Shown: in pieces, positions 18,151 to 27,684 of the stretch
Layout: each line of letters starts with the position of its first letter
Position numbering within the stretch: position 1 is the stretch's first letter
NCBI RefSeq assembly: GCF_026672255.1
Contig: NZ_JAPOHA010000005.1
Location: 143,614-207,613, forward strand
Length of the DNA: 64,000 bases
DNA from: Caproiciproducens galactitolivorans
GTDB taxonomy: Bacteria; Bacillota; Clostridia; Oscillospirales; Acutalibacteraceae
Direction of reading: 5' to 3'
Position numbers and translations under genes: made by a program
The notes under the pieces: model-generated
Databases searched by the model: none
Seen by the model: only the letters and a program-made list of their open reading frames with translations
Told to the model about the DNA's origin: nothing

Positions 18151-19941
18151 ATGTATCGTTCCAATGTACTGGTTTGCGGCGGTACCGGTTGTACCTCCTC
18201 AAACAGCGAGCTGATCATTTCAAAGCTCAAAGAGGAAATTACGCTTAGAGGCCTCGACAAAGAGGTTAATGTTATCCGCACCGGCTGCTTCGGCCTTTGC
18301 GCGCTGGGCCCGATTATGATCGTCTATCCGGAAGGCTCTTTCTATAGCAGGGTTACCCCGGAGGATGTTCCCGAAATCGTGGAGGAACATCTCTTAAAGG
18401 GCAGAATCGTAAAGCGCCTGCTTTATAAGGAAACCATCGTAGACGACAATACCATTAAGTCCCTGAATCAAACACCGTTCTACGCGAAACAGCACCGTGT
18501 TGCGCTTCGCAACTGCGGCGTTATCAATCCGGAAAGCATTGATGAATACATAGCGGTGGACGGTTATTCCGCTCTCGGCAAGGTTCTTACCGAAATGACC
18601 CCGGAGCAGGTTATCGATATCGTAAAGGCCTCCGGGCTGCGCGGCAGAGGCGGCGCGGGCTTCCCGACCGGCCTGAAATGGAGCTTCGCGGCAAAGAACC
18701 AGGCGGACCAGAAATATGTCTGCTGCAACGCCGACGAAGGCGACCCGGGCGCGTTTATGGACCGTTCCGTGCTGGAAGGCGACCCGCACTGCGTGCTGGA
18801 AGCCATGGCGATCGCCGGTTACGCAATCGGTTCGACGCAGGGTTATATCTATGTCCGCGCCGAATATCCCATCGCGGTAAAACGTTTGCAGATTGCGATC
18901 AATCAGGCGAGAGAATACGGACTTTTAGGGAAAAATATCTTCAATACCGGTTTTGACTTCGACATCGACCTGCGCCTGGGCGCCGGCGCGTTTGTCTGCG
19001 GCGAGGAAACCGCTCTGATGACCTCCATCGAAGGCAAGCGCGGCGAGCCGCGTCCGCGTCCGCCGTTCCCGGCTTTGAAGGGTCTGTTCCAGAAGCCGAC
19101 CATTTTAAATAACGTGGAAACCTACGCGAATATCACCCAGATCATTTTGAACGGGCCGGAATGGTTTGCTTCCATGGGCACCGAAAAATCCAAGGGTACG
19201 AAAGTATTCGCTCTCGGCGGCAAAATCGAGCACACCGGCCTTGTAGAAGTGCCGATGGGCACCACCCTGCGCGAAATCGTCGAGGAAATCGGCGGCGGCG
19301 TTCCGGGCGGCCACAAGTTCAAGGCGGCGCAGACCGGCGGTCCTTCCGGCGGATGCATCCCGGCTTCCCAGCTTGACATTCCGATCGACTACGACAATCT
19401 GCTTTCCATCGGCGCCATGATGGGCTCCGGCGGCCTGATTGTCATGGACGACACGAACTGCATGGTCGACATTGCGAAATTCTTCCTGGAATTCACCGTT
19501 GACGAATCCTGCGGAAAATGTACGCCCTGCCGTATCGGCACAAGGCGCCTGCTGGAAGTGCTTGAAAAGATTACAAGCGGCAACGGCACGCTGGACGACA
19601 TTGACCGCCTCGAGGAGCTTTGCTATTACCTGAAAGAAAACTCCCTGTGCGCTCTTGGCCAGACGGCTCCGAACCCGGTGCTTTCCACCCTGAAATATTT
19701 CCGCGACGAATATATCGCGCACGTTACCGAGCATCGCTGCCCGGCCGGCGTCTGCAAGGCTTTGACGAACTATCATATCCTTGAGGACAAGTGCCGCGGC
19801 TGTACGCTCTGCGCGCGCAACTGTCCGGTCGGTGCGATTACCGGCAGCGTAAAGGTACCGCATGTGATAGACACAAAGAAATGCATTAAGTGCGGCGCCT
19901 GCATGGAAAAATGCAAGTTCAACGCTATTATTAAGAAATAA
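18151..19941 (+). CDS. hydB: NuoF-like NADH/FMN subunit of bifurcating [FeFe]-hydrogenase
   Basis: HydB binds FMN and NADH and is the nucleotide-reacting subunit. The 596-residue protein has several parts in order. First is an N-terminal [2Fe-2S] thioredoxin-like domain ([11 protein letters not shown] and CFGLCALGP). Next come the FMN/NADH core ([13 protein letters not shown] near residue 165 and [14 protein letters not shown]) and the NuoF [4Fe-4S] motif [15 protein letters not shown] near residue 452. Last is a two-cluster ferredoxin tail ([12 protein letters not shown] and [11 protein letters not shown]). ATG 18151 follows AAAGGAGGC. It sits directly before hydA. Confidence 0.93.
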   Translation: MYRSNVLVCGGTGCTSSNSELIISKLKEEITLRGLDKEVNVIRTGCFGLCALGPIMIVYPEGSFYSRVTPEDVPEIVEEHLLKGRIVKRLLYKETIVDDNTIKSLNQTPFYAKQHRVALRNCGVINPESIDEYIAVDGYSALGKVLTEMTPEQVIDIVKASGLRGRGGAGFPTGLKWSFAAKNQADQKYVCCNADEGDPGAFMDRSVLEGDPHCVLEAMAIAGYAIGSTQGYIYVRAEYPIAVKRLQIAINQAREYGLLGKNIFNTGFDFDIDLRLGAGAFVCGEETALMTSIEGKRGEPRPRPPFPALKGLFQKPTILNNVETYANITQIILNGPEWFASMGTEKSKGTKVFALGGKIEHTGLVEVPMGTTLREIVEEIGGGVPGGHKFKAAQTGGPSGGCIPASQLDIPIDYDNLLSIGAMMGSGGLIVMDDTNCMVDIAKFFLEFTVDESCGKCTPCRIGTRRLLEVLEKITSGNGTLDDIDRLEELCYYLKENSLCALGQTAPNPVLSTLKYFRDEYIAHVTEHRCPAGVCKALTNYHILEDKCRGCTLCARNCPVGAITGSVKVPHVIDTKKCIKCGACMEKCKFNAIIKK

Positions 19942-19956
19942 AAGGAGTGTGCCATT

Positions 19957-21705
19957 ATGGAAAATATGGTAAATATAAAAATAAACGGCATGCCCCTCTC
20001 AGTGCCGAGCAACTACACCATTTTAGAGGCCGCAAGGGAGGCCGGAATTGATATTCCCACCCTTTGCTACCTGAAGGGAATCAATGAAATCGGCGCTTGC
20101 CGCATGTGCGTGGTCGAGGTAAAGGGAGCGCGTTCCTTCGTTGCCTCCTGCGTTTATCCGGTGAATGAGGGCATGGAGGTTCTGACCAATACCCCTGCGA
20201 TTCAGAAATCCAGAAAAATGACGCTGGAAATGCTCCTGTCGGTGCATAACCGCGACTGCCTTGCCTGCAAACGCAACGGAAGCTGCGAGCTTCAAACCCT
20301 GTGCAACGAGCTGGGCGTGGAGCAGACAAACCGCTTCGACGGCGTAAAGCCCGACGTGTCGAGGGATGAATCCTCGATGCATCTGATCCGCGATAACTCC
20401 AAGTGCATTCTCTGCCGCCGCTGTGTCGGAGCCTGCGCCGATCAGCACGTCGGCGTTCTCGGCCCGAACTGCCGCGGTTTCGATACGCACATTGCCTGTG
20501 CATTTGAAAAGCCGCTCAGTGAGGTTCCCTGCGTATCCTGCGGCCAGTGCATCGTAAGCTGCCCGACCGGCGCTTTAACCGAGCGCGACCAGTGCGGCGA
20601 AGTAATGGCTGCCATCAACGATCCGGAGAAGTTCGTAGTGGTTCAGACCGCCCCGGCCATCCGCGCGACCCTCGGCGAATGCTTCGGCCTGCCGGTTGGA
20701 ACGAACGTAAAGGGCAAGATGGTTGCCGCGCTGCGCCGTCTTGGCTTCGACAAGGTGTTCGACACCGATTTCGGCGCCGACCTTACGATTATGGAAGAAG
20801 CCAACGAGCTGCTCGACCGTGTAAAGAACGGCGGCCCGCTGCCGCTGATTACCTCCTGCTCGCCGGGATGGGTGAAATTCTGCGAATATTATTATCCGGA
20901 ACTGCTGCCGAACGTGTCTTCCTGCAAATCGCCGCAGCAGATGACCGGTGCGATTATTAAAACGTACTATGCGGAGAAGAACAACATCGACCCGAAGAAG
21001 ATTGTTGTCGTGAGCGTCATGCCCTGCACAGCGAAGAAATTCGAAGCGAAGCGCGACGATCAGGACGCGGCCGGCGCGGGCATCCCCGACACCGATATCG
21101 CGATTACCACCCGTGAACTTGCACGTCTGATTAAGATGGCAAACATCAATTTCGACCGTCTCCCGAATGAAGAATTTGACCCCGCTCTGGGAATTACCAC
21201 CGGCGCCGCCGTAATTTTCGGCACAACGGGCGGCGTAATGGAGGCCGCGCTCCGGACGGCGGCGGATGCGCTGGAAGGCAGGAGCCTGGATTCCATCGAA
21301 TATAAAGAAGTCCGCGGAACCGAAGGAATCAAGGAAGCCGTTTATCATGTCGGCGGCATGGATGTAAAAGTTGCCGCAGTCAGCGGTCTGAACAATGCCA
21401 ACGAAATTCTCAACAAGGTGAAAAACGGCGAGGGCGGCTATCACTTTATTGAAATCATGTGCTGCCCGGGCGGCTGCGTCAACGGCGGCGGTCAGCCGAT
21501 TCAGCCTGCGAGTGTTCGCAGCTTTACCGACCTGAAAGCCGACAGAGCGAAAGCACTTTATGAAGAGGATAAAAACCTGCCCCTTCGCAAGAGCCATGAA
21601 AGTCCGATTATCAAGACCCTTTACGAGGAATATCTTGAAAAACCGGGCAGCCATAAGGCCCACGAAATCCTGCACACGACCTACGTGGCAAGAGAAAAAT
21701 ATTAA
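19957..21705 (+). CDS. hydA: [FeFe]-hydrogenase catalytic subunit
   Basis: A 582-residue catalytic subunit. The N terminus is a plant-type [2Fe-2S] domain (CYLKGINEIGACRMC), followed by a His-ligated cluster motif (HNRDCLACKRNGSC) and two [4Fe-4S] motifs (CILCRRCVGAC and CVSCGQCIVSCP). The H-cluster loops are TSCSPGW near residue 299, MPCTAKKFEAKR near 354 and CCPGGCVNGGGQP near 500. Loop 1 reads TSCSP rather than the TSCCP of monomeric clostridial enzymes, a form I associate with trimeric HydA. With HydB and HydC it should form an NAD(H)/ferredoxin-linked hydrogenase; the maturases hydE, hydF and hydG are not in this window. Confidence 0.95.
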   Translation: MENMVNIKINGMPLSVPSNYTILEAAREAGIDIPTLCYLKGINEIGACRMCVVEVKGARSFVASCVYPVNEGMEVLTNTPAIQKSRKMTLEMLLSVHNRDCLACKRNGSCELQTLCNELGVEQTNRFDGVKPDVSRDESSMHLIRDNSKCILCRRCVGACADQHVGVLGPNCRGFDTHIACAFEKPLSEVPCVSCGQCIVSCPTGALTERDQCGEVMAAINDPEKFVVVQTAPAIRATLGECFGLPVGTNVKGKMVAALRRLGFDKVFDTDFGADLTIMEEANELLDRVKNGGPLPLITSCSPGWVKFCEYYYPELLPNVSSCKSPQQMTGAIIKTYYAEKNNIDPKKIVVVSVMPCTAKKFEAKRDDQDAAGAGIPDTDIAITTRELARLIKMANINFDRLPNEEFDPALGITTGAAVIFGTTGGVMEAALRTAADALEGRSLDSIEYKEVRGTEGIKEAVYHVGGMDVKVAAVSGLNNANEILNKVKNGEGGYHFIEIMCCPGGCVNGGGQPIQPASVRSFTDLKADRAKALYEEDKNLPLRKSHESPIIKTLYEEYLEKPGSHKAHEILHTTYVAREKY

Positions 21706-21710
21706 CAATT

Positions 21711-21741
21711 GCCTCCGGACGAAATGTTCGGGGGCTTTTTT
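21711..21741 (+). terminator. Terminator of the hydrogenase operon
   Basis: GCCTCCGGA (21711-21719) pairs with TTCGGGGGC (21727-21735) with G-T wobbles, followed by six Ts. Confidence 0.88.
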
Positions 21742-21796
21742 CTGCAAAAAATGGTATAATCAGAATTGGAACTATTGAAAATAACGGAAGCAGGTG

Positions 21797-22561
21797 ATGA
21801 TCCTGAAACGGATACTGAAAATTTTCATTCTTATTTTATCGGCATGCGGTCTGATCTGGTTTTTGATTCCCGTTCACTGGACTGTGCTCAATATCGGAAA
21901 CGAAACAGGAATTCTTCTTTGTGTGCTCGTATTCCTTACGGCGCTGTTTTCCGGCAAAATCGGCGCGGCCTGCAAGAAAAGCAAGCCGTTCCGCATTGTC
22001 TGCCGCGTCATCCTTGCCGTATTTCTTATCTGCGTCTGCTGGGCCATTTTTCTGACAGGCCTGATGGTGTACGGTTCGGCGGGAATAAAGCCGCAGCCCG
22101 GCGCAACGGTTGTGGTTCTGGGCAGCAAGGTGAACGGCAAGCAGCCCAGCGCGGATTTGCGGGTGCGGATTGAAGCGGCTTCGGCGTATCTGAAAGCGAA
22201 TCCGCAGGCAAAATGCATTGTCAGCGGAGGAAAAGGCGCGGGGGAACTGGTAACGGAGGCCTCCGTTATGCAGGCCGCGCTTTTAAAGGACGGGATTGAG
22301 CCTTCGCGGATTTTTCTCGAGGATACCTCCAAAACAACGAAGGAGAACCTCCGGAATTCCCTTGCCATCATCGAGAAAAACGGCATGAGCCGGAATCTGG
22401 CGATTGTGACCGACGATTATCACCAGTACCGCGCGGGCCGGATTGCGGAAAGTCTTGGCGTTTCCCACGGCCCGGTAAACGCCGTTACGCCTTGGTATAT
22501 TTTATCCGCCTGCTATATGCGCGAGCTTCTGGCGCTGACGAATTTCCTTCTGCTCCCCTGA
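21797..22561 (+). CDS. YdcF/SanA family (DUF218) membrane protein
   Basis: A 254-residue protein with three hydrophobic N-terminal segments (residues about 5-25, 38-55 and 70-92) and a DUF218 domain. The domain motifs are VVLGSKVNGKQPSADLRVR, CIVSGGKGAGE, EDTSKTTKENLRNS and VTDDYHQYRA. Members such as ElyC and SanA affect the cell envelope and lipid-carrier or peptidoglycan steps; the biochemical role is unsettled. ATG 21797 is chosen with GGAAG six bases before it; an in-frame GTG precedes it. It stands alone between hydA and the pyr operon. Confidence 0.8.
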   Translation: MILKRILKIFILILSACGLIWFLIPVHWTVLNIGNETGILLCVLVFLTALFSGKIGAACKKSKPFRIVCRVILAVFLICVCWAIFLTGLMVYGSAGIKPQPGATVVVLGSKVNGKQPSADLRVRIEAASAYLKANPQAKCIVSGGKGAGELVTEASVMQAALLKDGIEPSRIFLEDTSKTTKENLRNSLAIIEKNGMSRNLAIVTDDYHQYRAGRIAESLGVSHGPVNAVTPWYILSACYMRELLALTNFLLLP

Positions 22562-22677
22562 GTTTGAAGTTCGTAGTTGCCTGCCAATTTTGCGTTGTCC
22601 CTGTTAAAAATGCCCGGTTTGCCAAAATGGCACAATTTTTTCCTGAACAACAGGATTTTTTATGAAACCGGGTCTGA

Positions 22678-22706
22678 TTTACGAACCGGGGAAAGTATAG
22701 TATAAT
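22678..22706 (+). promoter_or_regulatory. Promoter of the pyr operon
   Basis: TTTACG (22678-22683) and TATAAT (22701-22706) with a 17-base spacer lie about 140 bases before pyrC, leaving a sizeable leader. Confidence 0.6.
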
Positions 22707-22720
22707 AACAAGAAATGGTT

Positions 22721-22825
22721 AGGCCGTGTTTGTAAAAGCACGTTTCGGTTGAAATTGCGTTTGTCTGCGCCGGAATATGATTTTACCCCGAAAATTTCAT
22801 AAATTGAATTTTACAAACAAAGCCT
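22721..22825 (+). promoter_or_regulatory. Long-range hairpin in the pyr leader
   Basis: In the leader, AGGC-CG-TGTTTGTAAAA (22721-22737) can pair with TTTTACAAACA-AA-GCCT (22809-22825). The 11-bp arms are perfect and a four-base clamp lies beyond a 2x2 internal loop. The stem closes about 70 bases and ends just before the pyrC ribosome-binding site. There is no T run, so it is not a plain terminator. I do not see the usual PyrR binding-loop consensus. Confidence 0.5.
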
Positions 22826-22843
22826 GAAAAAAGTTGGTGGAAA

Positions 22844-24115
22844 ATGAACCGGATTCTAATAAAAAATGCGGAAATTCTGGACCCGTCGAACGGAAGGGAT
22901 GGGACGGGGGATATCCTGATCGCCGACGGGGTGCTTTCGGCCGTGGGCGGTGAAATCCGCTGTGCGGACGCGGAAGTGGTGGACGCTTCCGGGCTGATTG
23001 CCGCGCCGGGGCTGGTGGACATGCATGTCCATCTGCGCGACCCGGGGTTTACGAATAAGGAGGATATCTTATCCGGCTGCCGCGCGGCGGCGGCGGGCGG
23101 GGTAACCAGCCTTTTGTGTATGCCGAATACCAATCCGGCGGTGGATACCCCGGAAACGGTACGGTATATCCGGGAAAAAGCGGAAAACGCCGATGCGCGC
23201 GTTTATGTTGCCGCGGCGATTACCAAGGGGCTGAAAAGCGAGGAGATCAATGATCTTCGGGCGCTGCGGGATGCGGGAGCCATTGCGCTGAGCGATGACG
23301 GGTGTCCGGTGGTGAATTCCCGCCTGATGGGACAGGCCATGCGCCTTGCGCCATCCCTGCATTTGAAAGTCGTTTCCCACTGTGAAGATTTGTTCCTTTC
23401 CGCGGGCGGAAAGCTGAACGAGGGCGCGGTATCCCAAAAGCTCGGTGTGCCGGGCATTCCCGCCGCGGCGGAGGACTGCGGCACCGCGCGGGAAATTGCG
23501 CTGGCGGCGGCTTACGGCGTTCCGGTTCATATCTGCCACGTCAGCACCAAAACGTCCGTCGCGCTTATCCGGGACGCGAAGCGGCGCGGCGTACAAGTAA
23601 CGGCGGAAACCGCGCCGCATTATTTTGCGCTTACGGAAGAAGAACTGCTCCGGCGGGACGCGGATTACCGGATGAGCCCCCCGCTGCGCACGGAGGAGGA
23701 CCGGCTCGCGGTGATCGAGGGAATCCGGGACGGTACGATTGACGCGATTGCCACCGATCATGCGCCCCATACCCCGCAGGAAAAGGCGGATTTTCTCGCC
23801 GCGCCGAACGGGAGTATCGGGATGGAAACCAGCCTTGCCGCGGGCATTACGTATCTTGTCCATACCGGCATGATCACAATGACGGAGCTTTTCCGATTAA
23901 TGAGTACCGCTCCGGCGGAGCTGCTGGGGCTGAACGCCGGAACCTTACAGGTGGGTGCGCCTGCCGATCTGGTTCTGTTTGCCCCGGAGGAACGCTGGAC
24001 GGTGGATGAAAATCGCCTGCACGGCAAAAGCCAGAACGCGGTTTTTAAAGGCAGGGAATTAATCGGGAAAGTAAAAATGACCGTCTGCCGCGGAAAGATC
24101 GTTTATAAGGAATAA
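22844..24115 (+). CDS. pyrC: Dihydroorotase
   Basis: Dihydroorotase closes carbamoyl-aspartate to dihydroorotate. The 423-residue type I enzyme has DMHVHLRDPGF (metal HxH), MPNTNPAVD, SHCEDLFLS, HICHVST and the catalytic Asp in IATDHAPHT. GGTGG lies before the ATG. It opens a pyrC-pyrF-pyrK-pyrD operon that lacks pyrB, pyrE and carAB. Confidence 0.95.
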   Translation: MNRILIKNAEILDPSNGRDGTGDILIADGVLSAVGGEIRCADAEVVDASGLIAAPGLVDMHVHLRDPGFTNKEDILSGCRAAAAGGVTSLLCMPNTNPAVDTPETVRYIREKAENADARVYVAAAITKGLKSEEINDLRALRDAGAIALSDDGCPVVNSRLMGQAMRLAPSLHLKVVSHCEDLFLSAGGKLNEGAVSQKLGVPGIPAAAEDCGTAREIALAAAYGVPVHICHVSTKTSVALIRDAKRRGVQVTAETAPHYFALTEEELLRRDADYRMSPPLRTEEDRLAVIEGIRDGTIDAIATDHAPHTPQEKADFLAAPNGSIGMETSLAAGITYLVHTGMITMTELFRLMSTAPAELLGLNAGTLQVGAPADLVLFAPEERWTVDENRLHGKSQNAVFKGRELIGKVKMTVCRGKIVYKE

Positions 24116-24162
24116 CCGCAATGGCACCAGACAGAAAGAAATTGGAGGAACCGCAATGGCAC
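24114..24162 (+). repeat. Short duplication around the pyrF start
   Basis: AACCGCAATGGCAC occurs at 24114-24127 and again at 24149-24162, each followed by a GACAGA-like stretch. The second copy contains the pyrF start. The first opens an out-of-frame 17-codon ORF that overlaps the pyrF start. Confidence 0.8.
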
Positions 24163-25091
24163 TGGACAGATTAATCGAAAGTATTCTGAAGCTGAAAAAT
24201 CCGACCGTCGCAGGGCTTGACCCCAAGCTCGACTATGTTCCCGCTTTTATAAAGGAGAAGGCGTTTGCCCAGTACGGCGAAACGCTGGAGGGCGCGGCCG
24301 CCGCGATTCTGGACTTTAACAAGGGTCTGATCGACGCGCTTTGCGGGATTGTTCCGGCTGTGAAACCGCAGTGCGCGTATTACGAATTATACGGATGGCA
24401 GGGAGTAAAAGCCCTGCACGATACCATCGCTTATGCGAAGGAAAAGGGCATGTTCGTCATTACCGACGGCAAGCGCAATGATATCGGCACGACCATGCAG
24501 GCGTACGCCCAGGCGCATCTCGGCTCCGTTGCGGTTGGCTCCCAAACGCTGGAACCCTTTGGCGGCGACGCGCTCACCGTTAACCCGTACCTCGGTTCCG
24601 ACGGCGTAATCCCCCTTCTGGACGGTTGCAAAACGCAGGATAAGGGAATTTTCATATTGGTGAAAACCTCGAACCCTTCTTCCGGCGAGCTTCAGAACCA
24701 GATTTTTGAGGGCGGCGAAACGCTTTACGGAGCTGTTGGCGACCTCTGTGAAAAATGGGGCGAAGCCCTTCCGGGAAAATACGGCTACAGCGGCGTCGGA
24801 GCGGTGGTCGGCGCGACTTACCCCGAGCAGCTGCGCGAACTTCGCCGCGACCTGCCCCATACCTTTTTCCTGGTTCCGGGCTACGGCGCGCAGGGCGGCG
24901 GCGCGAGGGACGTCGCCCCGGCGTTCGATAAAAACGGCCTTGGCGGAGTGATCAACGCTTCCCGTTCCATTATGACCGCGTGGAAGAAAAACGGTGCGCC
25001 GGAACAGGATTACGCGAAAGAAGCCGCGAAGGAAGCCATTCGCATGCGCGATGAAATCGTTGGAGAAATCGGCGGGATTACCCGTCCTTAA
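24156..25091 (+). CDS. pyrF: Orotidine-5'-phosphate decarboxylase (long form)
   Basis: PyrF converts OMP to UMP, the last step of pyrimidine synthesis. The 311-residue protein is of the longer actinobacterial/clostridial type. It has AGLDPKLDYVP at the N terminus, the catalytic VITDGKRNDIG near residue 105, NPYLGSDGV, and the C-terminal VPGYGAQGG phosphate-binding loop followed by INASRSI. GGAGG lies nine bases upstream of the ATG. Confidence 0.95.
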   Translation: MALDRLIESILKLKNPTVAGLDPKLDYVPAFIKEKAFAQYGETLEGAAAAILDFNKGLIDALCGIVPAVKPQCAYYELYGWQGVKALHDTIAYAKEKGMFVITDGKRNDIGTTMQAYAQAHLGSVAVGSQTLEPFGGDALTVNPYLGSDGVIPLLDGCKTQDKGIFILVKTSNPSSGELQNQIFEGGETLYGAVGDLCEKWGEALPGKYGYSGVGAVVGATYPEQLRELRRDLPHTFFLVPGYGAQGGGARDVAPAFDKNGLGGVINASRSIMTAWKKNGAPEQDYAKEAAKEAIRMRDEIVGEIGGITRP

Positions 25092-25137
25092 CCGAAGCCG
25101 TAAATTACGGATAGCAGGAAGGAACAGGAGTTAACAG

Positions 25138-25902
25138 ATGAAATATGACGTGATGCTTTGTAAAATCACAGAGAAAAAGCAGCTTACGGGGGACGTATTC
25201 GATCTGACGGTTGAAGCGGGCCCGCTCGCCGAGGCGGCGCGGCCGGGGCAGTTTGCGCAGATTTATGTGCCGGGGAAGACCCTGCGCCGTCCGATTTCCA
25301 TCTGCGGCATTGACCGCACCACCAAAACCCTGCGCTTTGTCTTTCAGATTCGCGGGGAGGGCACCGCCTGGCTGGCGGAAACGAAAACCGGCGATTCTTT
25401 GGACATTCTCGCTCCGCTCGGAACCGGTTACGACCTTGGCGATACCCGCCGCAAAGCGGTTTTTGTCGGCGGCGGAATCGGCGTACCTCCTCTGCTCGAA
25501 GCCGCGAAGCCTTTTGGCGAAAATGCCACAGCGGTGCTGGGATTCCGCGATAAGGGGAACGTTATTCTGAAAGAGGACTTCGAAAAGAACGGGAACCGCG
25601 TGCAGATTGCCACCGACGACGGTTCCTGTGGGCATCACGGCCTTGTGACCGACCTGCTGAAGGATTTGGACTTCGATATTATCTTTGCGTGCGGCCCCAC
25701 GCCGATGCTGAAAGCGGTTTGCAAATTGGCCGCCGAACGGAAAGTGCCCTGCCAGATTTCTTTGGAAGAACGCATGGCCTGCGGAATCGGCGCATGCCTT
25801 GGGTGCGCGTGCAGGCTTCGGAAAGACGGGCGGGAATACTATGGCCATGTCTGTAAGGACGGCCCGGTCTTTGCTTCTGAAAATGTAGTGTGGGAGGGAT
25901 AA
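25138..25902 (+). CDS. pyrK: Dihydroorotate dehydrogenase B, electron-transfer subunit
   Basis: PyrK passes electrons from dihydroorotate via PyrD to NAD+, using FAD and a [2Fe-2S] cluster. The 254-residue protein has the flavin motif RRPISICG, the nucleotide motif FVGGGIGVPPLLEAA, ACGPTPML, and the cluster motif CGIGACLGCACR with a later Cys in HVCKDGPVF. It is immediately followed by pyrD, its partner. Confidence 0.95.
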   Translation: MKYDVMLCKITEKKQLTGDVFDLTVEAGPLAEAARPGQFAQIYVPGKTLRRPISICGIDRTTKTLRFVFQIRGEGTAWLAETKTGDSLDILAPLGTGYDLGDTRRKAVFVGGGIGVPPLLEAAKPFGENATAVLGFRDKGNVILKEDFEKNGNRVQIATDDGSCGHHGLVTDLLKDLDFDIIFACGPTPMLKAVCKLAAERKVPCQISLEERMACGIGACLGCACRLRKDGREYYGHVCKDGPVFASENVVWEG

Positions 25903-25904
25903 AC

Positions 25905-26816
25905 ATGGCGGATTTAAAAGTGACCGTTGCCGGCGTGGAGTTGCAGAACCCGCTGATCGCCGCGTCCGGAACTTTTGGCTTCGGGCGGGAATTTGCTGAA
26001 TTTTATCCTCTCCGTACCCTTGGCGGAATCTCCTGCAAAGGCATCACGTTAAAGGAACGCCCCGGGAATCCGCCGCCGCGCATTGCGGAAACACCCGGCG
26101 GGATGCTGAACGCCGTGGGGCTGCAAAACCCCGGGGTCGATCATTTTATTAAAAAAGACCTGCCCTGGCTGAGAGAGCAGGGCACAGCGGTCATTGCGAA
26201 TATTGCGGGAAATACGCCCGAAGAATATTGCGAGATGGCGGAAAAGCTGTCCGATACCTCTATAGATATGATCGAGATGAACATCTCCTGCCCGAATGTA
26301 AAGCAGGGCGGCGTGCAGTTCGGCACGAGCTGTACCGGAGTGGAAAGCATTACCGCCGCGGTGCGCAAGCACTGCCAAAAGCCGCTGATGGTGAAGCTGT
26401 CGCCGAATGTCAGCGATATTTCGGAAATCGCGGCGGCTGCCGAGAGCGCGGGCGCGGATGCGATTTCCATGATTAACACCCTGACAGGGATGCGAATCGA
26501 TATTCAAACGCGCCGCCCGATTATCCGGAACAATACCGGCGGCCTTTCCGGCTCGGCGCTTTTGCCGGTCGCGGTTCGCATGGTGAATCAAGTGTACCGC
26601 CGGGTGAAAATTCCGATTGTCGGCATGGGCGGCATTTCCAAATGGCAGGACGCCGTGGAAATGCTTCTGGCGGGCGCTTCGGCGCTGCAAATCGGAACGG
26701 TGCTTTTCTCGGACCCGTACGCGCCGGTAAAAATTGCCAGCGGGCTGAACGAGTACCTTGACCGGAATCGGATTGCCAAGGTTTCGGATTTGACCGGACA
26801 GGTTCAATTATGGTAA
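25905..26816 (+). CDS. pyrD: Dihydroorotate dehydrogenase B, catalytic subunit
   Basis: A 303-residue class 1B enzyme. Visible motifs are NPLIAASGTFGFG at the N terminus, GGISCKGITLKERPGNPPPR and NAVGLQNPGV. The active-site base region is NISCPNVKQGG (Cys), followed by VKLSPNV, MINTLTGMRID and the FMN phosphate region GMGGISKWQDA. ATG 25905 with GGGAGGGAT is chosen over an in-frame GTG at 25890 inside pyrK. The 178 bp after it hold no gene; a TTGACA at 26918 and a TATAAT at 26949 are too far apart to be one promoter. Confidence 0.95.
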   Translation: MADLKVTVAGVELQNPLIAASGTFGFGREFAEFYPLRTLGGISCKGITLKERPGNPPPRIAETPGGMLNAVGLQNPGVDHFIKKDLPWLREQGTAVIANIAGNTPEEYCEMAEKLSDTSIDMIEMNISCPNVKQGGVQFGTSCTGVESITAAVRKHCQKPLMVKLSPNVSDISEIAAAAESAGADAISMINTLTGMRIDIQTRRPIIRNNTGGLSGSALLPVAVRMVNQVYRRVKIPIVGMGGISKWQDAVEMLLAGASALQIGTVLFSDPYAPVKIASGLNEYLDRNRIAKVSDLTGQVQLW

Positions 26817-26994
26817 ATTCGGGCAGCGTCTTTCGCCGTTTCCCCCGCGAAATGGTTATAGAGCGCTTTCTGCTCTTCCAAACGGCTTCATGAAGGCTTT
26901 GGCACGATTCTCGATGCTTGACAAGTTTTTCAATACTCTTAAATATGTTATAATAAAATAATTAATAAATACAGAACGAACGGAGGTTAACAAA

Positions 26995-27684
26995 ATGACA
27001 CGAATTATTATGGTTCGCCATTGTGAGGCGCAGGGAAATACCCTTGGGCTATTTCAGGGAAGCACGGACAGCGACATCAGCGGACACGGCAAAGAGCAGC
27101 TTGAACTTTTGGGCCTTCGTTTCCGCAATACGCCGATTGACGCAATCTACGCAAGCAATCTGAAACGCGCCCGCATCACGGCGGAAGCCATTAACCGTTA
27201 CCACAACCTGCCGCTCCAGATCGAGCCGATGCTCCGTGAAATAAACGGCGGTGATTTCGAAGGCAAGCCCTGGCGCGAGCTTATGGAGCTTTACCCCGAG
27301 GAAACCGATCGGTGGTATCGAAATCCGGGTGATTTCTGTCCGCTGAACGGCGAATCCGCCCGTATGGTGTACGACCGGATGTGGAAGGCTGTTACCGGCA
27401 TCGTAAAGAAGAACAGGGGCAAAACGGTTTGTGTCGTTTCGCACGGCTGTGCAATCCGCAATTTTCTGTGCCGCGCCCTGAACAAACCCATTGAAGAAAT
27501 GGGGGAAGTTCCCGGTTCGTATAATACGGCGGTCAGCATTATCGATTTTGATGAGGAACTGCACAGCAATGTAATACTGATGAACGACGTGTCCCATTTG
27601 CCGCCGGAAATGGTTCAAAACGGAAAGGGCACATGGTGGAAGAGGAGCAATCCGCAGAAATGTGCGGTGCGGAGGGATTCATGA
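26995..27684 (+). CDS. Histidine phosphatase family protein (phosphoglycerate mutase-like)
   Basis: A 229-residue cytosolic phosphatase with the catalytic MVRHCEAQGN (RHx motif) and NLKRARITAEAI. The Glu region is LREINGGDFEGKPW and the second His is in VVSHGCAIRNFL. The family includes phosphoglycerate mutases and broad phosphatases such as CobC and PhoE; the substrate cannot be told from sequence. GGAGG precedes the ATG. Its stop overlaps the ruvX start (ATGA), so the two are coupled. Confidence 0.85.
   Translation: MTRIIMVRHCEAQGNTLGLFQGSTDSDISGHGKEQLELLGLRFRNTPIDAIYASNLKRARITAEAINRYHNLPLQIEPMLREINGGDFEGKPWRELMELYPEETDRWYRNPGDFCPLNGESARMVYDRMWKAVTGIVKKNRGKTVCVVSHGCAIRNFLCRALNKPIEEMGEVPGSYNTAVSIIDFDEELHSNVILMNDVSHLPPEMVQNGKGTWWKRSNPQKCAVRRDS

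Noticed and set aside
26918..26954. TTGACA and TATAAT before the histidine phosphatase gene as one promoter
   Set aside because: The spacer is 25 bases, too long for a sigma-A promoter; each half may belong to a weaker, separate promoter.
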